From Citromicrobium bathyomarinum (GTDB taxonomy: Bacteria > Pseudomonadota > Alphaproteobacteria > Sphingomonadales > Sphingomonadaceae), in NCBI GenBank assembly GCA_001306305.2, contig CP155577.1, positions 3,207,501 to 3,271,500 of the forward strand: a DNA stretch of 64,000 bases, read 5' to 3'. Positions 1 to 7,890 of this stretch are shown here, one piece after another. The position numbers and the translations under genes were made by a program. Every line of letters begins with the position of its first letter. Position 1 is the first letter of the stretch. The notes beneath the pieces are model-generated. The model did not search any database. It was not told the DNA's origin and saw only the letters and a list, made by a program, of their open reading frames with translations.

Positions 1-883
1 GCTTCTTCCGATACTCCTGAAGGTACTCCCAGAGGCGCGGGGTGAGAGTATATTTAGGATCAACCTGATCATGGGGCTCAAGAATGCTACCAAGCTTCGG
101 CCCGTCTGCGACTGCCGGAATTTCCAGCCCTGCGAGGTTGAACGCCGACTTCTCTCGAAAGCCGACTATAAATATCCTCTCTCGCTTTTGCGGCACCCAG
201 GGCGCCGAACTGATCACCCTCGCCTGCACATGGTAGCCGAGTTCGTTCTCCAGAACATGCATGATGGTGGCAAACGTGCGCCCCTTGTCATGCCCTTCCA
301 GATTCTTGACGTTTTCCAGCACGAAAGCTGCGGGCTGGTGGTGGGCAATGATCTGTGCGGTGTCGAAAAAGAGGGTGCCTTGGGTGTCGCACATAAAACC
401 ATGCGGGCGACCAAGCGCATTTTTCTTGGAAACGCCCGCAAGCGAAAATGGCTGGCACGGGAACCCTCCGAGCAGCACATCATGCTCGGGGATCAGTTCG
501 GGGTTTTCAGCGAACTCGCGTACGTCACCATGCAACTTGTGGTTGTCGCGAAAATTCACACGGTAGGTTTCCTGGGCGAACCTGTCCCACTCGGAAGTGA
601 ACACGCAATGGCCACCAATTCCCTGGAAGCCGATACGCAATCCTCCGATACCGGCGAACAGATCGATAAACCGGAAATGCAAATCCCTGTCAGGATCCGT
701 CACGGAAGGATCGGGGCCAAACTGCGCCAGCACCTCCAGAGCACGATACACGGAGGCCTTCGGCTTGGCTTCACCTCGCTCCCAGCGATAGATTGTACTC
801 GGGCAATAATCGAGCTCTCTCGCCGCATCCTCGACCGACAGGCCTGCCATCTGCCGCAATTCCGTAAAAGACATGTTCGTCAT
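1..883 (-). CDS. DNA (cytosine-5)-methyltransferase with N-terminal HTH, 3'-incomplete
   Basis: The reading frame stays open to base 1, so the C-terminus lies outside the window. 294 codons are visible. Residues 5-50 form an XRE-like helix-turn-helix. The C5-methyltransferase motifs follow: motif I DLFAGIGG near 74-81, PCQPFS at 142-147 with nucleophile Cys143, ENV at 190-192 and QKRER at 232-236. The target-recognition domain is mostly missing. The start at 883 has GGAGG 5 bases upstream; in-frame ATGs at 910 and 913 are alternatives. In M.SsoII-type enzymes an N-terminal HTH represses the enzyme's own operon, so the HTH here suggests autoregulation (inference). No restriction endonuclease is visible. 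A LexA-like box lies just upstream. It could be an orphan or part of a restriction-modification pair beyond the edge. Confidence 0.93.
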   Translation of the reverse strand, partial: MTNMSFTELRQMAGLSVEDAARELDYCPSTIYRWERGEAKPKASVYRALEVLAQFGPDPSVTDPDRDLHFRFIDLFAGIGGLRIGFQGIGGHCVFTSEWDRFAQETYRVNFRDNHKLHGDVREFAENPELIPEHDVLLGGFPCQPFSLAGVSKKNALGRPHGFMCDTQGTLFFDTAQIIAHHQPAAFVLENVKNLEGHDKGRTFATIMHVLENELGYHVQARVISSAPWVPQKRERIFIVGFREKSAFNLAGLEIPAVADGPKLGSILEPHDQVDPKYTLTPRLWEYLQEYRKK

Positions 884-937
884 GGCCACCTCCGGGTCAA
901 TTTCTAGCATCATGCCAAAATTCGCCCCGGCGCACAA

Positions 938-952
938 GAACATAAAAAGAAC
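938..952 (-). promoter_or_regulatory. LexA-like (SOS) box GTTC-N7-GTTC
   Basis: The plus strand reads GAACATAAAAAGAAC, an exact GAAC-N7-GAAC direct repeat (GTTC-N7-GTTC on the other strand). This is the LexA operator consensus known in Alphaproteobacteria. It overlaps a TATGTT hexamer (939-944 complement) that could be the -10 box of the methyltransferase gene, and it sits 55-70 bases before the 883 start. No good -35 box is visible. Binding is inferred from the match only. Confidence 0.5.
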
Positions 953-1160
953 ATTGTGAGTTCATCCACAGTCATGGGCCTACTCCGGGACTCGGGCGGA
1001 TCGAGCTGCTGATGGCAGCCTGATTTTCCTACTCCCCAGCGCCGCGCTACACTCGCCGCCGCTCTTTCGCACCGTCCGTCACCACGCCGCGCCCCGGTCA
1101 CGCCGCTGATCGACGGGGTCGATAAGTTCGCGCCGTTCGATCGAGCAGATTTGAACCCCT

Positions 1161-1184
1161 GGACTGTGTGTCAGGTGTGTCAGG
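1161..1184 (+). repeat. 24-bp repeated upstream element, copy 1
   Basis: This is an exact 24-base match to 30359-30382. The core is a tandem duplication of TGTGTCAGG preceded by GGACTG. It lies 104 bases before putP; the other copy lies 38 bases before maiA. Both are in the same orientation relative to the downstream gene. It could be an operator or a dispersed repeat. Confidence 0.8.
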
Positions 1185-1287
1185 CCACCCCGGCAATGCC
1201 GCTCTGCGGGCGCTCCGCCTGCCCTGTATGAGACACTTCCCGGCTTCCTGTGGTCAAACCGTTCACGAGCCGTTAGGCAATGCGCCC

Positions 1288-2778
1288 ATGCAGACAGGCG
1301 TACTCATCTCACTCGCAGCCTATTTCGCCCTCATGCTGGCGATCGGGCTATTTGCTTGGAAGAAATCGACCGATACCTCGGAAGGGTATCTGCTCGCCGG
1401 ACGCGGGCTGTCGCCGGGGGTGGCGGCGCTCTCGGCCGGCGCGTCGGACATGTCGGGCTGGCTGTTGCTGGGCCTGCCCGGGGCGCTCTACGCCGCCGGC
1501 CTGGTCGAGGCGTGGATCGGGATCGGGCTGTTCGTGGGCGCGGTGCTCAACTGGACGATCGTCGCGCCGAGACTGCGCGAACAGACCGAACGGCTGGGCA
1601 ATGCGCTGACCATTCCGGAGTTCATGGCCAACCGCTTCCCCAGCCGCGCGGTGGCGCTGCGGGTGGTCTCCGCGATCGTGATCGTGGTGTTCTTCATGGT
1701 GTACTCCGCCGCAGGCCTGGTCGGCGGCGGCAAGCTGTTCGAAACCGCCTTCCCCGCGCTGTTGCCCGATACCGGGCTGAGCGACTACATGATGGGCGTG
1801 TGGATCACCGCGGGCGTGGTGCTGGCCTACACGATGGTCGGCGGGTTCCTCGCGGTGAGCCTGACGGACTTCGTCCAGGGGGTGATCATGCTGCTGGCGC
1901 TGGTCGTCATGCCGCTGGTGGTGATGTTCGGCCCCGGCGGGAGCGCGGGTGACAGCCTGACCGAGATCCAGCCCGGCTTCCTCAGCCTGACGCAGGGGCT
2001 GACCGCGATCGGCTGGCTCAGCGCGGTGACCTGGGGGCTCGGCTATTTCGGGCAGCCACACATCATCGTGCGCTTCATGGCGATTCGCTCCATCCCCGAG
2101 GTGGCGACGGCGCGCAATATCGGGCTGATCTGGATGTTCGTGTGCCTGCTCGGCTCACTGGGCATCGGGCTCGCGGGGCGCGCCTATGCGGACCGCAACG
2201 GCATCGTGGTCGACGATCCGGAAACGATCTTCGTGGTGCTGGCGGACCTGCTGTTCCACCCGCTGGTGACCGGCTTCCTGCTCGCCGCGCTGCTGGCCGC
2301 GATCATGAGCACGATCTCCTCACAGCTGCTGGTCTCGTCCAGCTCGCTGACCGAGGATTTCTACCGTCTGTTCCTGCGCCGCGATGCGAGCGAGCGCGAG
2401 GCGGTGAACGTGGGCCGCGTCAGCGTGCTGATCGTGGCGCTGGCCGCGATCTGGGTCGCCAGCGATCCGGAAAGCGAAGTGCTGGGCCTGGTCGCCAATG
2501 CCTGGGCCGGGTTCGGTGCCGCATTCGGCCCGCTGATCCTGCTCGCCCTGGTCTGGCCGCGGATGACCGGGTCCGGCGCGCTCGCCGGGCTGGTGGTCGG
2601 CGCGGGCACGGTCGGCTTCTGGATCGCGCAGGGCTGGAACAGCGAGTTCCTGGGCGGCCCGGGTGTGTACGAGATCATCCCCGGCTTCATCGCCTCGACC
2701 ATCGCGGTCGTGCTCGTCAGCCTCGCCACCAAGGAAGAGGATCTGGGCCACTACGCGGTCGAGGGTGAAGCCGCCTAG
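1288..2778 (+). CDS. putP: Sodium/proline symporter PutP (SSS family)
   Basis: The 496-residue product is the usual size for a sodium:solute symporter and has about 12-13 hydrophobic segments. Characteristic stretches are the N-terminal SLAAYF, GRGLSPGVAALSAGASDMSGW (PutP-like loop with the Asp-Met-Ser-Gly-Trp element) and GYFGQPHIIVRFMAIRS in the middle. The family imports proline with Na+ at the inner membrane. The ATG at 1288 is preferred to upstream in-frame starts because the protein then begins directly at the first transmembrane helix, as in homologues. The gene is convergent with the hydrolase gene and overlaps its stop by 4 bases. No putA or putR is visible in the window. Confidence 0.92.
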   Translation: MQTGVLISLAAYFALMLAIGLFAWKKSTDTSEGYLLAGRGLSPGVAALSAGASDMSGWLLLGLPGALYAAGLVEAWIGIGLFVGAVLNWTIVAPRLREQTERLGNALTIPEFMANRFPSRAVALRVVSAIVIVVFFMVYSAAGLVGGGKLFETAFPALLPDTGLSDYMMGVWITAGVVLAYTMVGGFLAVSLTDFVQGVIMLLALVVMPLVVMFGPGGSAGDSLTEIQPGFLSLTQGLTAIGWLSAVTWGLGYFGQPHIIVRFMAIRSIPEVATARNIGLIWMFVCLLGSLGIGLAGRAYADRNGIVVDDPETIFVVLADLLFHPLVTGFLLAALLAAIMSTISSQLLVSSSSLTEDFYRLFLRRDASEREAVNVGRVSVLIVALAAIWVASDPESEVLGLVANAWAGFGAAFGPLILLALVWPRMTGSGALAGLVVGAGTVGFWIAQGWNSEFLGGPGVYEIIPGFIASTIAVVLVSLATKEEDLGHYAVEGEAA

Positions 2779-3755
2779 CTGGCGCCCTCCTCGGCCACGA
2801 ACTGTGCGATCGCGTCCACCAGTCCGGGCGCGAGCGGCAGGTCGGGGTCGGCATAGGTAGCGAGGTTGGCCGCGCGGGTGTCGTCCGGCACCTGCTTGAG
2901 AACGTGGTTCACACGCTCGAGGATCACCAGCGTTGCATCGGGCCGCACGGAGGCCAGCGCCCGCGCGTCGGCGGCGGGCGTCTGCAAGTCTGCGGTGCCG
3001 TTTAGGATCAGCACCGGCAGATCATGCGCTGCGATCAACTCGGCCGGCTCCTGCCGGAACACGCTGCCGAGGAAGCTCTGCACCTGCGGAGCGAACAGCG
3101 GCACAAGTGCGGGATGCATCCCGCCAGCAGGAACGCTCTCGCCCGCCCTCAGCTTAGCGATGATCGCGTCGATCTCGGGCAATATCGGAGCATTTGCGGG
3201 ATTGGCGGCGAGCTGCGCCCTGAGGACATCGCCAAGGTTGCGCGCAACGCTCGCCACCAGCAGCAGCCCGCAATAGCGCGACGGGTCCTCCGCCTCCGCC
3301 GCTGCCGCCATCGTCATCAGCCCCCCCTCGCTGTGGCCGAGCAGCCAGACGCACTGCCCGCCGCTTGCTTGGGAGATCGTGTCCGCCCAGCTCTCTATGT
3401 CGGCGACATAGTCGTCCACGGTCACTGCGTTGGGATCGGGCACCGCGGCCGCGCTGCCGAACATCCCGCGCTTGTCGATCCGGACCGAGGCAATGCCCCG
3501 CTGCGCCAGCGCCTCGGCAAGCAGCTTGTAGGTCTGCGCCGCGATGCCCAGCGGGCTGTTGCCGTCGCGGTCGGTCGGGCCGGAGCCGGGCACGATCAGC
3601 ACTGCGGGCGTGCCTTGCGCGAGCGTGCCCTCCAGCGTCCCGGCAAGGTCACCCTCCAACCCGGCATGAGTGGTGGTGATCGCCTGTTGCGCAGACAACG
3701 GACAGGCCATTGCCGAGAGCATCAGCGCACTCGCGAGTGTGGTAGCTCTGCGCAT
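2775..3755 (-). CDS. Secreted alpha/beta hydrolase
   Basis: This 326-residue protein has an N-terminal signal peptide ending near AQQ. An alpha/beta-hydrolase fold follows with nucleophile elbow GHSEGG, an acidic candidate in LNGTADLQTP and a C-terminal His in VNHVLK. It is probably periplasmic; the substrate is unknown. The start at 3755 has a strong GGAGG located within the end of the SdpI-like gene, whose stop is 1 base away. It is therefore the third gene of an sdpR-sdpI-like operon. Family members include peptidases of S9/S15 type and esterases, which cannot be told apart here. Confidence 0.85.
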   Translation of the reverse strand: MRRATTLASALMLSAMACPLSAQQAITTTHAGLEGDLAGTLEGTLAQGTPAVLIVPGSGPTDRDGNSPLGIAAQTYKLLAEALAQRGIASVRIDKRGMFGSAAAVPDPNAVTVDDYVADIESWADTISQASGGQCVWLLGHSEGGLMTMAAAAEAEDPSRYCGLLLVASVARNLGDVLRAQLAANPANAPILPEIDAIIAKLRAGESVPAGGMHPALVPLFAPQVQSFLGSVFRQEPAELIAAHDLPVLILNGTADLQTPAADARALASVRPDATLVILERVNHVLKQVPDDTRAANLATYADPDLPLAPGLVDAIAQFVAEEGAS

Positions 3756-3756
3756 C

Positions 3757-4425
3757 TTACGCCTCCTTCCCGGCATGGCGGTGGCTGCGCCAGAACCACC
3801 AGCTGTAGATGACCGGGACCAGCGCGGCGAGCAGCGTCCCACCGAGCATCACTGCCAGACGCAGTCCGGCAGACACATCCAGCAGCGCCGCGATGACGAG
3901 TGCGACGCCCGCCAGCATGAACAGCTTGCCGCCCAGGCGATGGGTCGCGACCCAATTGTCTTCATCGGTGATCGTCCACGGCGTCCGGATCCCGACGAAG
4001 AACCCGGGGCGCGACTTGGGCAGCGTGTTGCCGATCACCACGAACAGAAGGCCGACCAGCAGCATGATCGCCCCTGCACCGGGCGAATAGCCGAAGACCG
4101 GCGCCGCGATGATGCCCTGCAGAGCGACGAACAGCGCCATGATTCCGATCCATACCGCGCGCAGCAGCGGCGCGGATTTGTCGAGCTTGTCCTGCAGCGG
4201 CTCCAGCATCGGCGTGACTGCGAAGACCAGCGCGACGAACAGGGAGACACCTGCGGGCATCAGCAACGCGGGCAGCGGGGCCATCGTCTGGTCGACTTCG
4301 CCGGCAGCGTTCCAGTGGGTCGGCAATTCCATCCCCACGGGCGCGATGCCCGCAACCCAGAAGGCAAACCCTGCCATCAGCGCGACGAGCAGCAGATTGA
4401 CCAGCAACAGCGATCGTACCTTCAT
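3757..4425 (-). CDS. SdpI-family membrane protein (DUF1648 + SdpI)
   Basis: The 222-residue protein has about six transmembrane segments. The N-terminal DUF1648 part contains PTHWNAAGEVDQ, typical of the family, and the C-terminal SdpI part has SRPGFFVGIRTPWT followed by TITDEDNWVATHRLGG. In Bacillus, SdpI confers immunity to the SdpC toxin and relays a signal to SdpR; most proteobacterial homologues are uncharacterised. The start ATG overlaps the stop of the upstream ArsR-type gene by 4 bases (ATGA), so translation is probably coupled. No SdpC-like toxin gene is visible. Confidence 0.88.
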   Translation of the reverse strand: MKVRSLLLVNLLLVALMAGFAFWVAGIAPVGMELPTHWNAAGEVDQTMAPLPALLMPAGVSLFVALVFAVTPMLEPLQDKLDKSAPLLRAVWIGIMALFVALQGIIAAPVFGYSPGAGAIMLLVGLLFVVIGNTLPKSRPGFFVGIRTPWTITDEDNWVATHRLGGKLFMLAGVALVIAALLDVSAGLRLAVMLGGTLLAALVPVIYSWWFWRSHRHAGKEA

Positions 4426-4736
4426 GTGCTTTCCTTTCCATTCAGACCGTCGCGCTGCGACACGGCGTCCGGTGCGGAGCCGATCCCGACCCGTCCCATG
4501 AACCCGTGCAGCGCCTCTTCGAGCGTGGACATGTTGATCGTGTAGACCACCGATCCCCGGCGGTTTTCGCCCTGAATCAGCCCGGCTTCCTTCAGCTTGG
4601 CGAAGTGGCCGGACATGGTCGGCTTGGACACGGGGAAGCGATCGGCGAGATCGCCTGCAGTCATCCCGCCCGACTTGAGCAGTTCGAGCACTTCCCGCCG
4701 GATGGGGTGCGAAAGGGCGTCGAAGACCTTGTTCAT
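4422..4736 (-). CDS. SdpR-like ArsR-family transcriptional autorepressor
   Basis: This 104-residue winged-helix protein begins MNKVFDALSHPIRREVLELL, with the recognition-helix region VSKPTMSGHFAKLKEAGLI and wing ENRRGSVVYTIN, as in SdpR/ArsR repressors. It lacks the CxC metal site of ArsR metal sensors. It is the first gene of a three-gene operon with the SdpI-like protein and hydrolase. No Shine-Dalgarno sequence precedes the ATG. A 12-bp palindrome ends 4 bases before the start codon, which suggests autorepression and a leaderless transcript (inference). Confidence 0.88.
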   Translation of the reverse strand: MNKVFDALSHPIRREVLELLKSGGMTAGDLADRFPVSKPTMSGHFAKLKEAGLIQGENRRGSVVYTINMSTLEEALHGFMGRVGIGSAPDAVSQRDGLNGKEST

Positions 4737-4740
4737 AGGT

Positions 4741-4772
4741 ATTTAGCTAAATGCCTAAATGATTCGCGTCAA
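4741..4772 (-). promoter_or_regulatory. Candidate promoter/operator of the sdpR-like operon
   Basis: ATTTAGCTAAAT at 4741-4752 is a perfect 12-bp palindrome. A further direct copy of the ATTTAG half-site (CTAAAT at 4755-4760 on the plus strand) lies beside it. A TTGACG -35-like box (complement of 4767-4772) is spaced so that the -10 would fall inside the palindrome and transcription would begin at or next to the start codon at 4736. Confidence 0.5.
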
Positions 4773-4842
4773 GATGCGCGTTAGGCGCACGGCCACAGGT
4801 GCGGTAGAATAGCGAAAGGTCGCGCAGAAAGAGGATGGCGAG

Positions 4843-5217
4843 ATGGCGAAAGTGACCGGCCTGGGCGGCGTATTCTACGTCGTGAAAGATCCCGCTGCGA
4901 CACAGCGGTGGTATGAAGAAATGCTCGGCCTGACCGGCGATTACGGCCCGCAGATCCCATGGTCGGACGAGCCGCACGCAGCGCCCTACTCGCTGATCAG
5001 CCACTTCGCGGACGACAAGTATATCGAACCCGGCAAGGGCGGCTTCATGATCAACCTCAGGGTCGATGATTGCGACGCGATGGTCGAGCAGTTGAAGGCC
5101 AGGGGGGTCGAGATCTTCGGCCAGGTCGATGAAGGCTATGGCAAGTTCGCCTGGCTGCTCGACCCCGACGGGGTGAAGATCGAGTTGTGGGAACAGGGCG
5201 ACGCGCCCGATTCCTGA
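4843..5217 (+). CDS. VOC-superfamily (glyoxalase/bleomycin-resistance-like) protein
   Basis: The 124-residue single-domain protein has the VOC fold signature: an N-terminal beta strand GGVFYVVKDPAATQRWYEEMLGL, a central FMINLRVDDCDAMVEQLKARGV and a C-terminal FAWLLDPDGVKIELWE, where the last Glu is a usual metal ligand. The first metal-binding His of glyoxalase I is not evident, so the activity is unknown. It is divergent from the sdpR-like operon and followed 70 bases later by the DUF4424 gene. Confidence 0.85.
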   Translation: MAKVTGLGGVFYVVKDPAATQRWYEEMLGLTGDYGPQIPWSDEPHAAPYSLISHFADDKYIEPGKGGFMINLRVDDCDAMVEQLKARGVEIFGQVDEGYGKFAWLLDPDGVKIELWEQGDAPDS

Positions 5218-5287
5218 TCGCTCGCCAGGGATTGCGCATGCGTGCTATATCGCCGCCGGGCCGCGCAGCCGGGGGAGTTCGTCGAAC

Positions 5288-6310
5288 ATGATTGCACGTG
5301 TGATGCCGCGCGCAGCGCTGCTGGCGGCGGTGGGCCTGCTGCTCGCCAGCCCGATCGCCGCGAATGATTCCGAAGCCGAAATCGGCCTCGGCGGGATCGT
5401 CCTCAAGCCGTCGAGCGCGCTGCGCCTGCTCAAGGAAGACCTCTATCTCTCCGCAGAGCTGGTGACGGTCGACTACGTGTTCGAGAACCCGACCGACGAG
5501 TACGTCACCACCACGATCGCCTTCCCCATGCCGGCGCAACCACGCGGCCTGGTCGCGCGCGATGTCTATTACGACAACACCGAAAACTGGTCCGGCTTCG
5601 ACTTCTCGACGCATGTCGATGGCCGCCCCGTCCGCCTCCGGCAGATCGACCGCGCGATGATCGGCACGCGCGACGTCACCGATCTGATCGCAAGCCGCGG
5701 ATGGCCCGCGGCATGGGCGCTCGCCGACGAGCTCAACCCCTTTGCGGGGCTTTCGGAGGCAGAGCTTGCCCGCCTGCTGGCCGAGGGATGGGCGGTGCGC
5801 GATCCGCTGTTCGGCGAGCAGGCGGTGCCCGCGTGGGATCTGGTCACCTACTTCGTGCGCGAACAGACGTTCGAACCGAACAGCAAGGTCGCGGTGCGTC
5901 ACGAATATGTGCCGCTGGTCGGTGGGAGCGCCGGAAGCGCGCTCTATCCGCAATATCGTAGCGACGATTCCGACAGCATCCTGACCGGGTACCGCACGAA
6001 ATACTGCCTCGACGACAGCATCCTCGCCGGGGTGGACAAACGGGTTGCCAACCCCAGCGGGGATGAGGCGCAGCAGACCTACATGGGCGAGACCTGGCTA
6101 AGCTACGTCCTCTCCTCGGGCGCCAACTGGAGCGGGCCGATCCGCGATTTCCGGCTGGTGGTCGACAAGGGATCGCCCGACAATCTCGTCAGCTTCTGCA
6201 TGGACGGCGTGACGAAGACCGGCCCGACTCGGTTCGAGGTGAAGAAGACAGATTTCGAGCCCGGCAGCGATCTCGACGTGCTGATCCTCAGCTTCTTCCG
6301 CTACGACTGA
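5288..6310 (+). CDS. DUF4424 secreted protein
   Basis: This 340-residue protein has a signal peptide (cleavage after about SPIAA). It then carries NDSEAEIGLGGIVL and the VDYVFENPTDEYVTTTIAFPMP stretch typical of DUF4424. The biochemical role of the family is unknown; members are exported. GGGGGAG lies upstream of the ATG. A second ATG 15 bases downstream is also possible. The 3' end overlaps the convergent SDR gene by 10 bases. Confidence 0.85.
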   Translation: MIARVMPRAALLAAVGLLLASPIAANDSEAEIGLGGIVLKPSSALRLLKEDLYLSAELVTVDYVFENPTDEYVTTTIAFPMPAQPRGLVARDVYYDNTENWSGFDFSTHVDGRPVRLRQIDRAMIGTRDVTDLIASRGWPAAWALADELNPFAGLSEAELARLLAEGWAVRDPLFGEQAVPAWDLVTYFVREQTFEPNSKVAVRHEYVPLVGGSAGSALYPQYRSDDSDSILTGYRTKYCLDDSILAGVDKRVANPSGDEAQQTYMGETWLSYVLSSGANWSGPIRDFRLVVDKGSPDNLVSFCMDGVTKTGPTRFEVKKTDFEPGSDLDVLILSFFRYD

Positions 6311-7089
6311 AACGCCTGAAAATTGGGCTGGCCGTTCGATGCGCTGACCCCGCCGTCCACGGGCAGGTTCACACCGGTGACGTGGCGCGCATCCTCGCTG
6401 GCGAGGAAGGCGACCACCGCTGCAACGTCTTCTGGTTCGCCCGCCCGGCCGAGCGGGATGCGGCGCAGGAAGGCGTCGAACAATTCGTCGTTGTCACGGA
6501 TGCCCTCGCTCATCTCGGTCTTCGTCATTGAGGGGCACACCGCGTTCACGCGAATGCCCTGATTGCCCAGTTGCAGCGCAAGGCCCCGCGTCACGTTGGT
6601 CACCGCCCCCTTGCTCGCGTTGTAGATCGGCATGGTCCAGTCGCCGCCGGTGCCAGAAACGCTGGAGGTGTTGACGATCGAGCCGCCGCCGGGCGCATCA
6701 CTGTTGGCGAGATGCGGGATCGCAGCGCGGCACAGGTACATCACGCCCTTCACGTTGATATCGATCACCTTGTCGATATCCTCGTCGCTCGCCTCGGCAA
6801 GCGGGCCTGCCGTCGCGGTGCCCGCATTGTTGACCAGGCAATCGAGCCCGCCGAACCGCTCGACAGTGCGCGCGACCAGCTCTTTCGCGAAGGCGGCGTC
6901 TGATACGTCCCCCTCCACCAGCAGCGTGCGGGCATCGTCCAGATCGCTCGCCACGCTCTCCAGATCATCGCGGCTGCGGCTGTTGAGGACCACATTGGCA
7001 CCCTCCTGCGCAAAGCGGCGGGCGATGGCTGCGCCGATCCCCTTGGAAGATCCGGTCACGATCACGGTGCGGTCGGTAAAGCGTTGCAT
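6301..7089 (-). CDS. Short-chain dehydrogenase/reductase (SDR)
   Basis: The 262-residue classical SDR has the cofactor motif TGSSKGIG near residues 12-19, NNAG in the middle, and catalytic Ser (NTSSVSG) and Tyr-Lys (YNASK). The C-terminal VTGVNLPVDGG is typical of FabG/glucose-1-dehydrogenase-like members. It probably catalyses NAD(P)-dependent oxidoreduction of an unknown alcohol or ketone in the cytoplasm. The gene stands alone. Confidence 0.9.
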   Translation of the reverse strand: MQRFTDRTVIVTGSSKGIGAAIARRFAQEGANVVLNSRSRDDLESVASDLDDARTLLVEGDVSDAAFAKELVARTVERFGGLDCLVNNAGTATAGPLAEASDEDIDKVIDINVKGVMYLCRAAIPHLANSDAPGGGSIVNTSSVSGTGGDWTMPIYNASKGAVTNVTRGLALQLGNQGIRVNAVCPSMTKTEMSEGIRDNDELFDAFLRRIPLGRAGEPEDVAAVVAFLASEDARHVTGVNLPVDGGVSASNGQPNFQAFQS

Positions 7090-7200
7090 GCATTCCTCTT
7101 TCTGGCTGCGTCACCTTGGCAATGGGCGGCCTCCGCGAATGTTTCCGGGCACCCGTCCTTAGGCCCGTGTTAACCAAGCCCCGACCATGATCGCACCGTC

Positions 7201-7890
7201 ATGCACCTATCGAGATCCCTTCTTGTGGCCTGCATCGCGATCGGCCTTTCCGGCTGCCAGCTGCTGCCCAGCGGTGGCGGGAGCGCCGATCGGCCGGGAC
7301 CGCGCACCCCGACCAGCGCACCGCAGACCGGCGCCGTCGCGCCGAGCCTGATCGGCCAGCAGTGCCTCGCCAAACTGGGTGCCGCGGGCGCGAGTTTCTC
7401 GCCCCTGCCCAACGCCTACGACGCGCCCGGCTGCACCCGGATCGACACCGTCTCGCTGAGCGATCTGCGGGGCGATGCGGGCCGCTTTGGAATCGCCAAT
7501 ATCGGGCCGGTCACCTGCCAGACTGCAAGCACCTTCGCAGGCTGGGTCCGCTACGGCGTCGACCGCGCGGCGCGTGCCTATCTCGGCAGCCCGCTCGCCC
7601 GGATCGAGACGATGGGCAGCTATTCGTGCCGCAACGTCGCGGGCACCAGCAGACGCTCCGCCCACGCGCGGGCGGAGGCGATCGACGTCGCCGCCTTCGT
7701 GCTCGAAGACGGGCGGCGCATTTCAGTGATCGGAGACTGGAAGGGCGGCAACTCGGACGAGCGGCAGTTTCTACGAGTGGTACGCGAGAGCGCCTGCAAG
7801 CGCTTCGGCACGGTGCTCAGCCCCGATTACAACGCCGCACATGCCGATCATCTGCATCTGGAAGTGGGCGACAGCAGCTTCTGCCGCTAG
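7201..7890 (+). CDS. Extensin-family lipoprotein
   Basis: This 229-residue protein has a lipoprotein signal (LSGC, lipid-modified Cys near residue 19) and a Pro/Ser-rich linker. The C-terminal extensin-like domain carries SYSCRNVAG, SAHARAEAIDVAAF and a final HADHLHLEVG. The His/Asp pattern resembles D-Ala-D-Ala metallopeptidases of the MepA/LAS type, so a peptidoglycan role is plausible but inferred. Its stop abuts the stop of the convergent hydrolase gene. Confidence 0.88.
   Translation: MHLSRSLLVACIAIGLSGCQLLPSGGGSADRPGPRTPTSAPQTGAVAPSLIGQQCLAKLGAAGASFSPLPNAYDAPGCTRIDTVSLSDLRGDAGRFGIANIGPVTCQTASTFAGWVRYGVDRAARAYLGSPLARIETMGSYSCRNVAGTSRRSAHARAEAIDVAAFVLEDGRRISVIGDWKGGNSDERQFLRVVRESACKRFGTVLSPDYNAAHADHLHLEVGDSSFCR

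Larger units (their letters stand above)
884..1287. other. Intergenic region between divergent methyltransferase and putP genes
   Basis: This 404-base stretch has no convincing gene. It carries a GAAC-N7-GAAC box at 938-952 on the methyltransferase side and one copy of a 24-bp repeated element at 1161-1184 on the putP side. A 63-codon minus-strand open frame (910-1101) is arginine- and serine-rich, lacks a Shine-Dalgarno sequence and is not supported. Confidence 0.7.

Noticed and set aside
71-907. 278-codon open frame on the plus strand
   Set aside because: It lies opposite the methyltransferase frame, which contains all C5-methyltransferase motifs. The plus-strand protein has no recognisable domain.
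910-1101. 63-codon minus-strand open frame upstream of the methyltransferase
   Set aside because: It has no Shine-Dalgarno sequence, biased composition and no domain, and it covers the LexA-like box.
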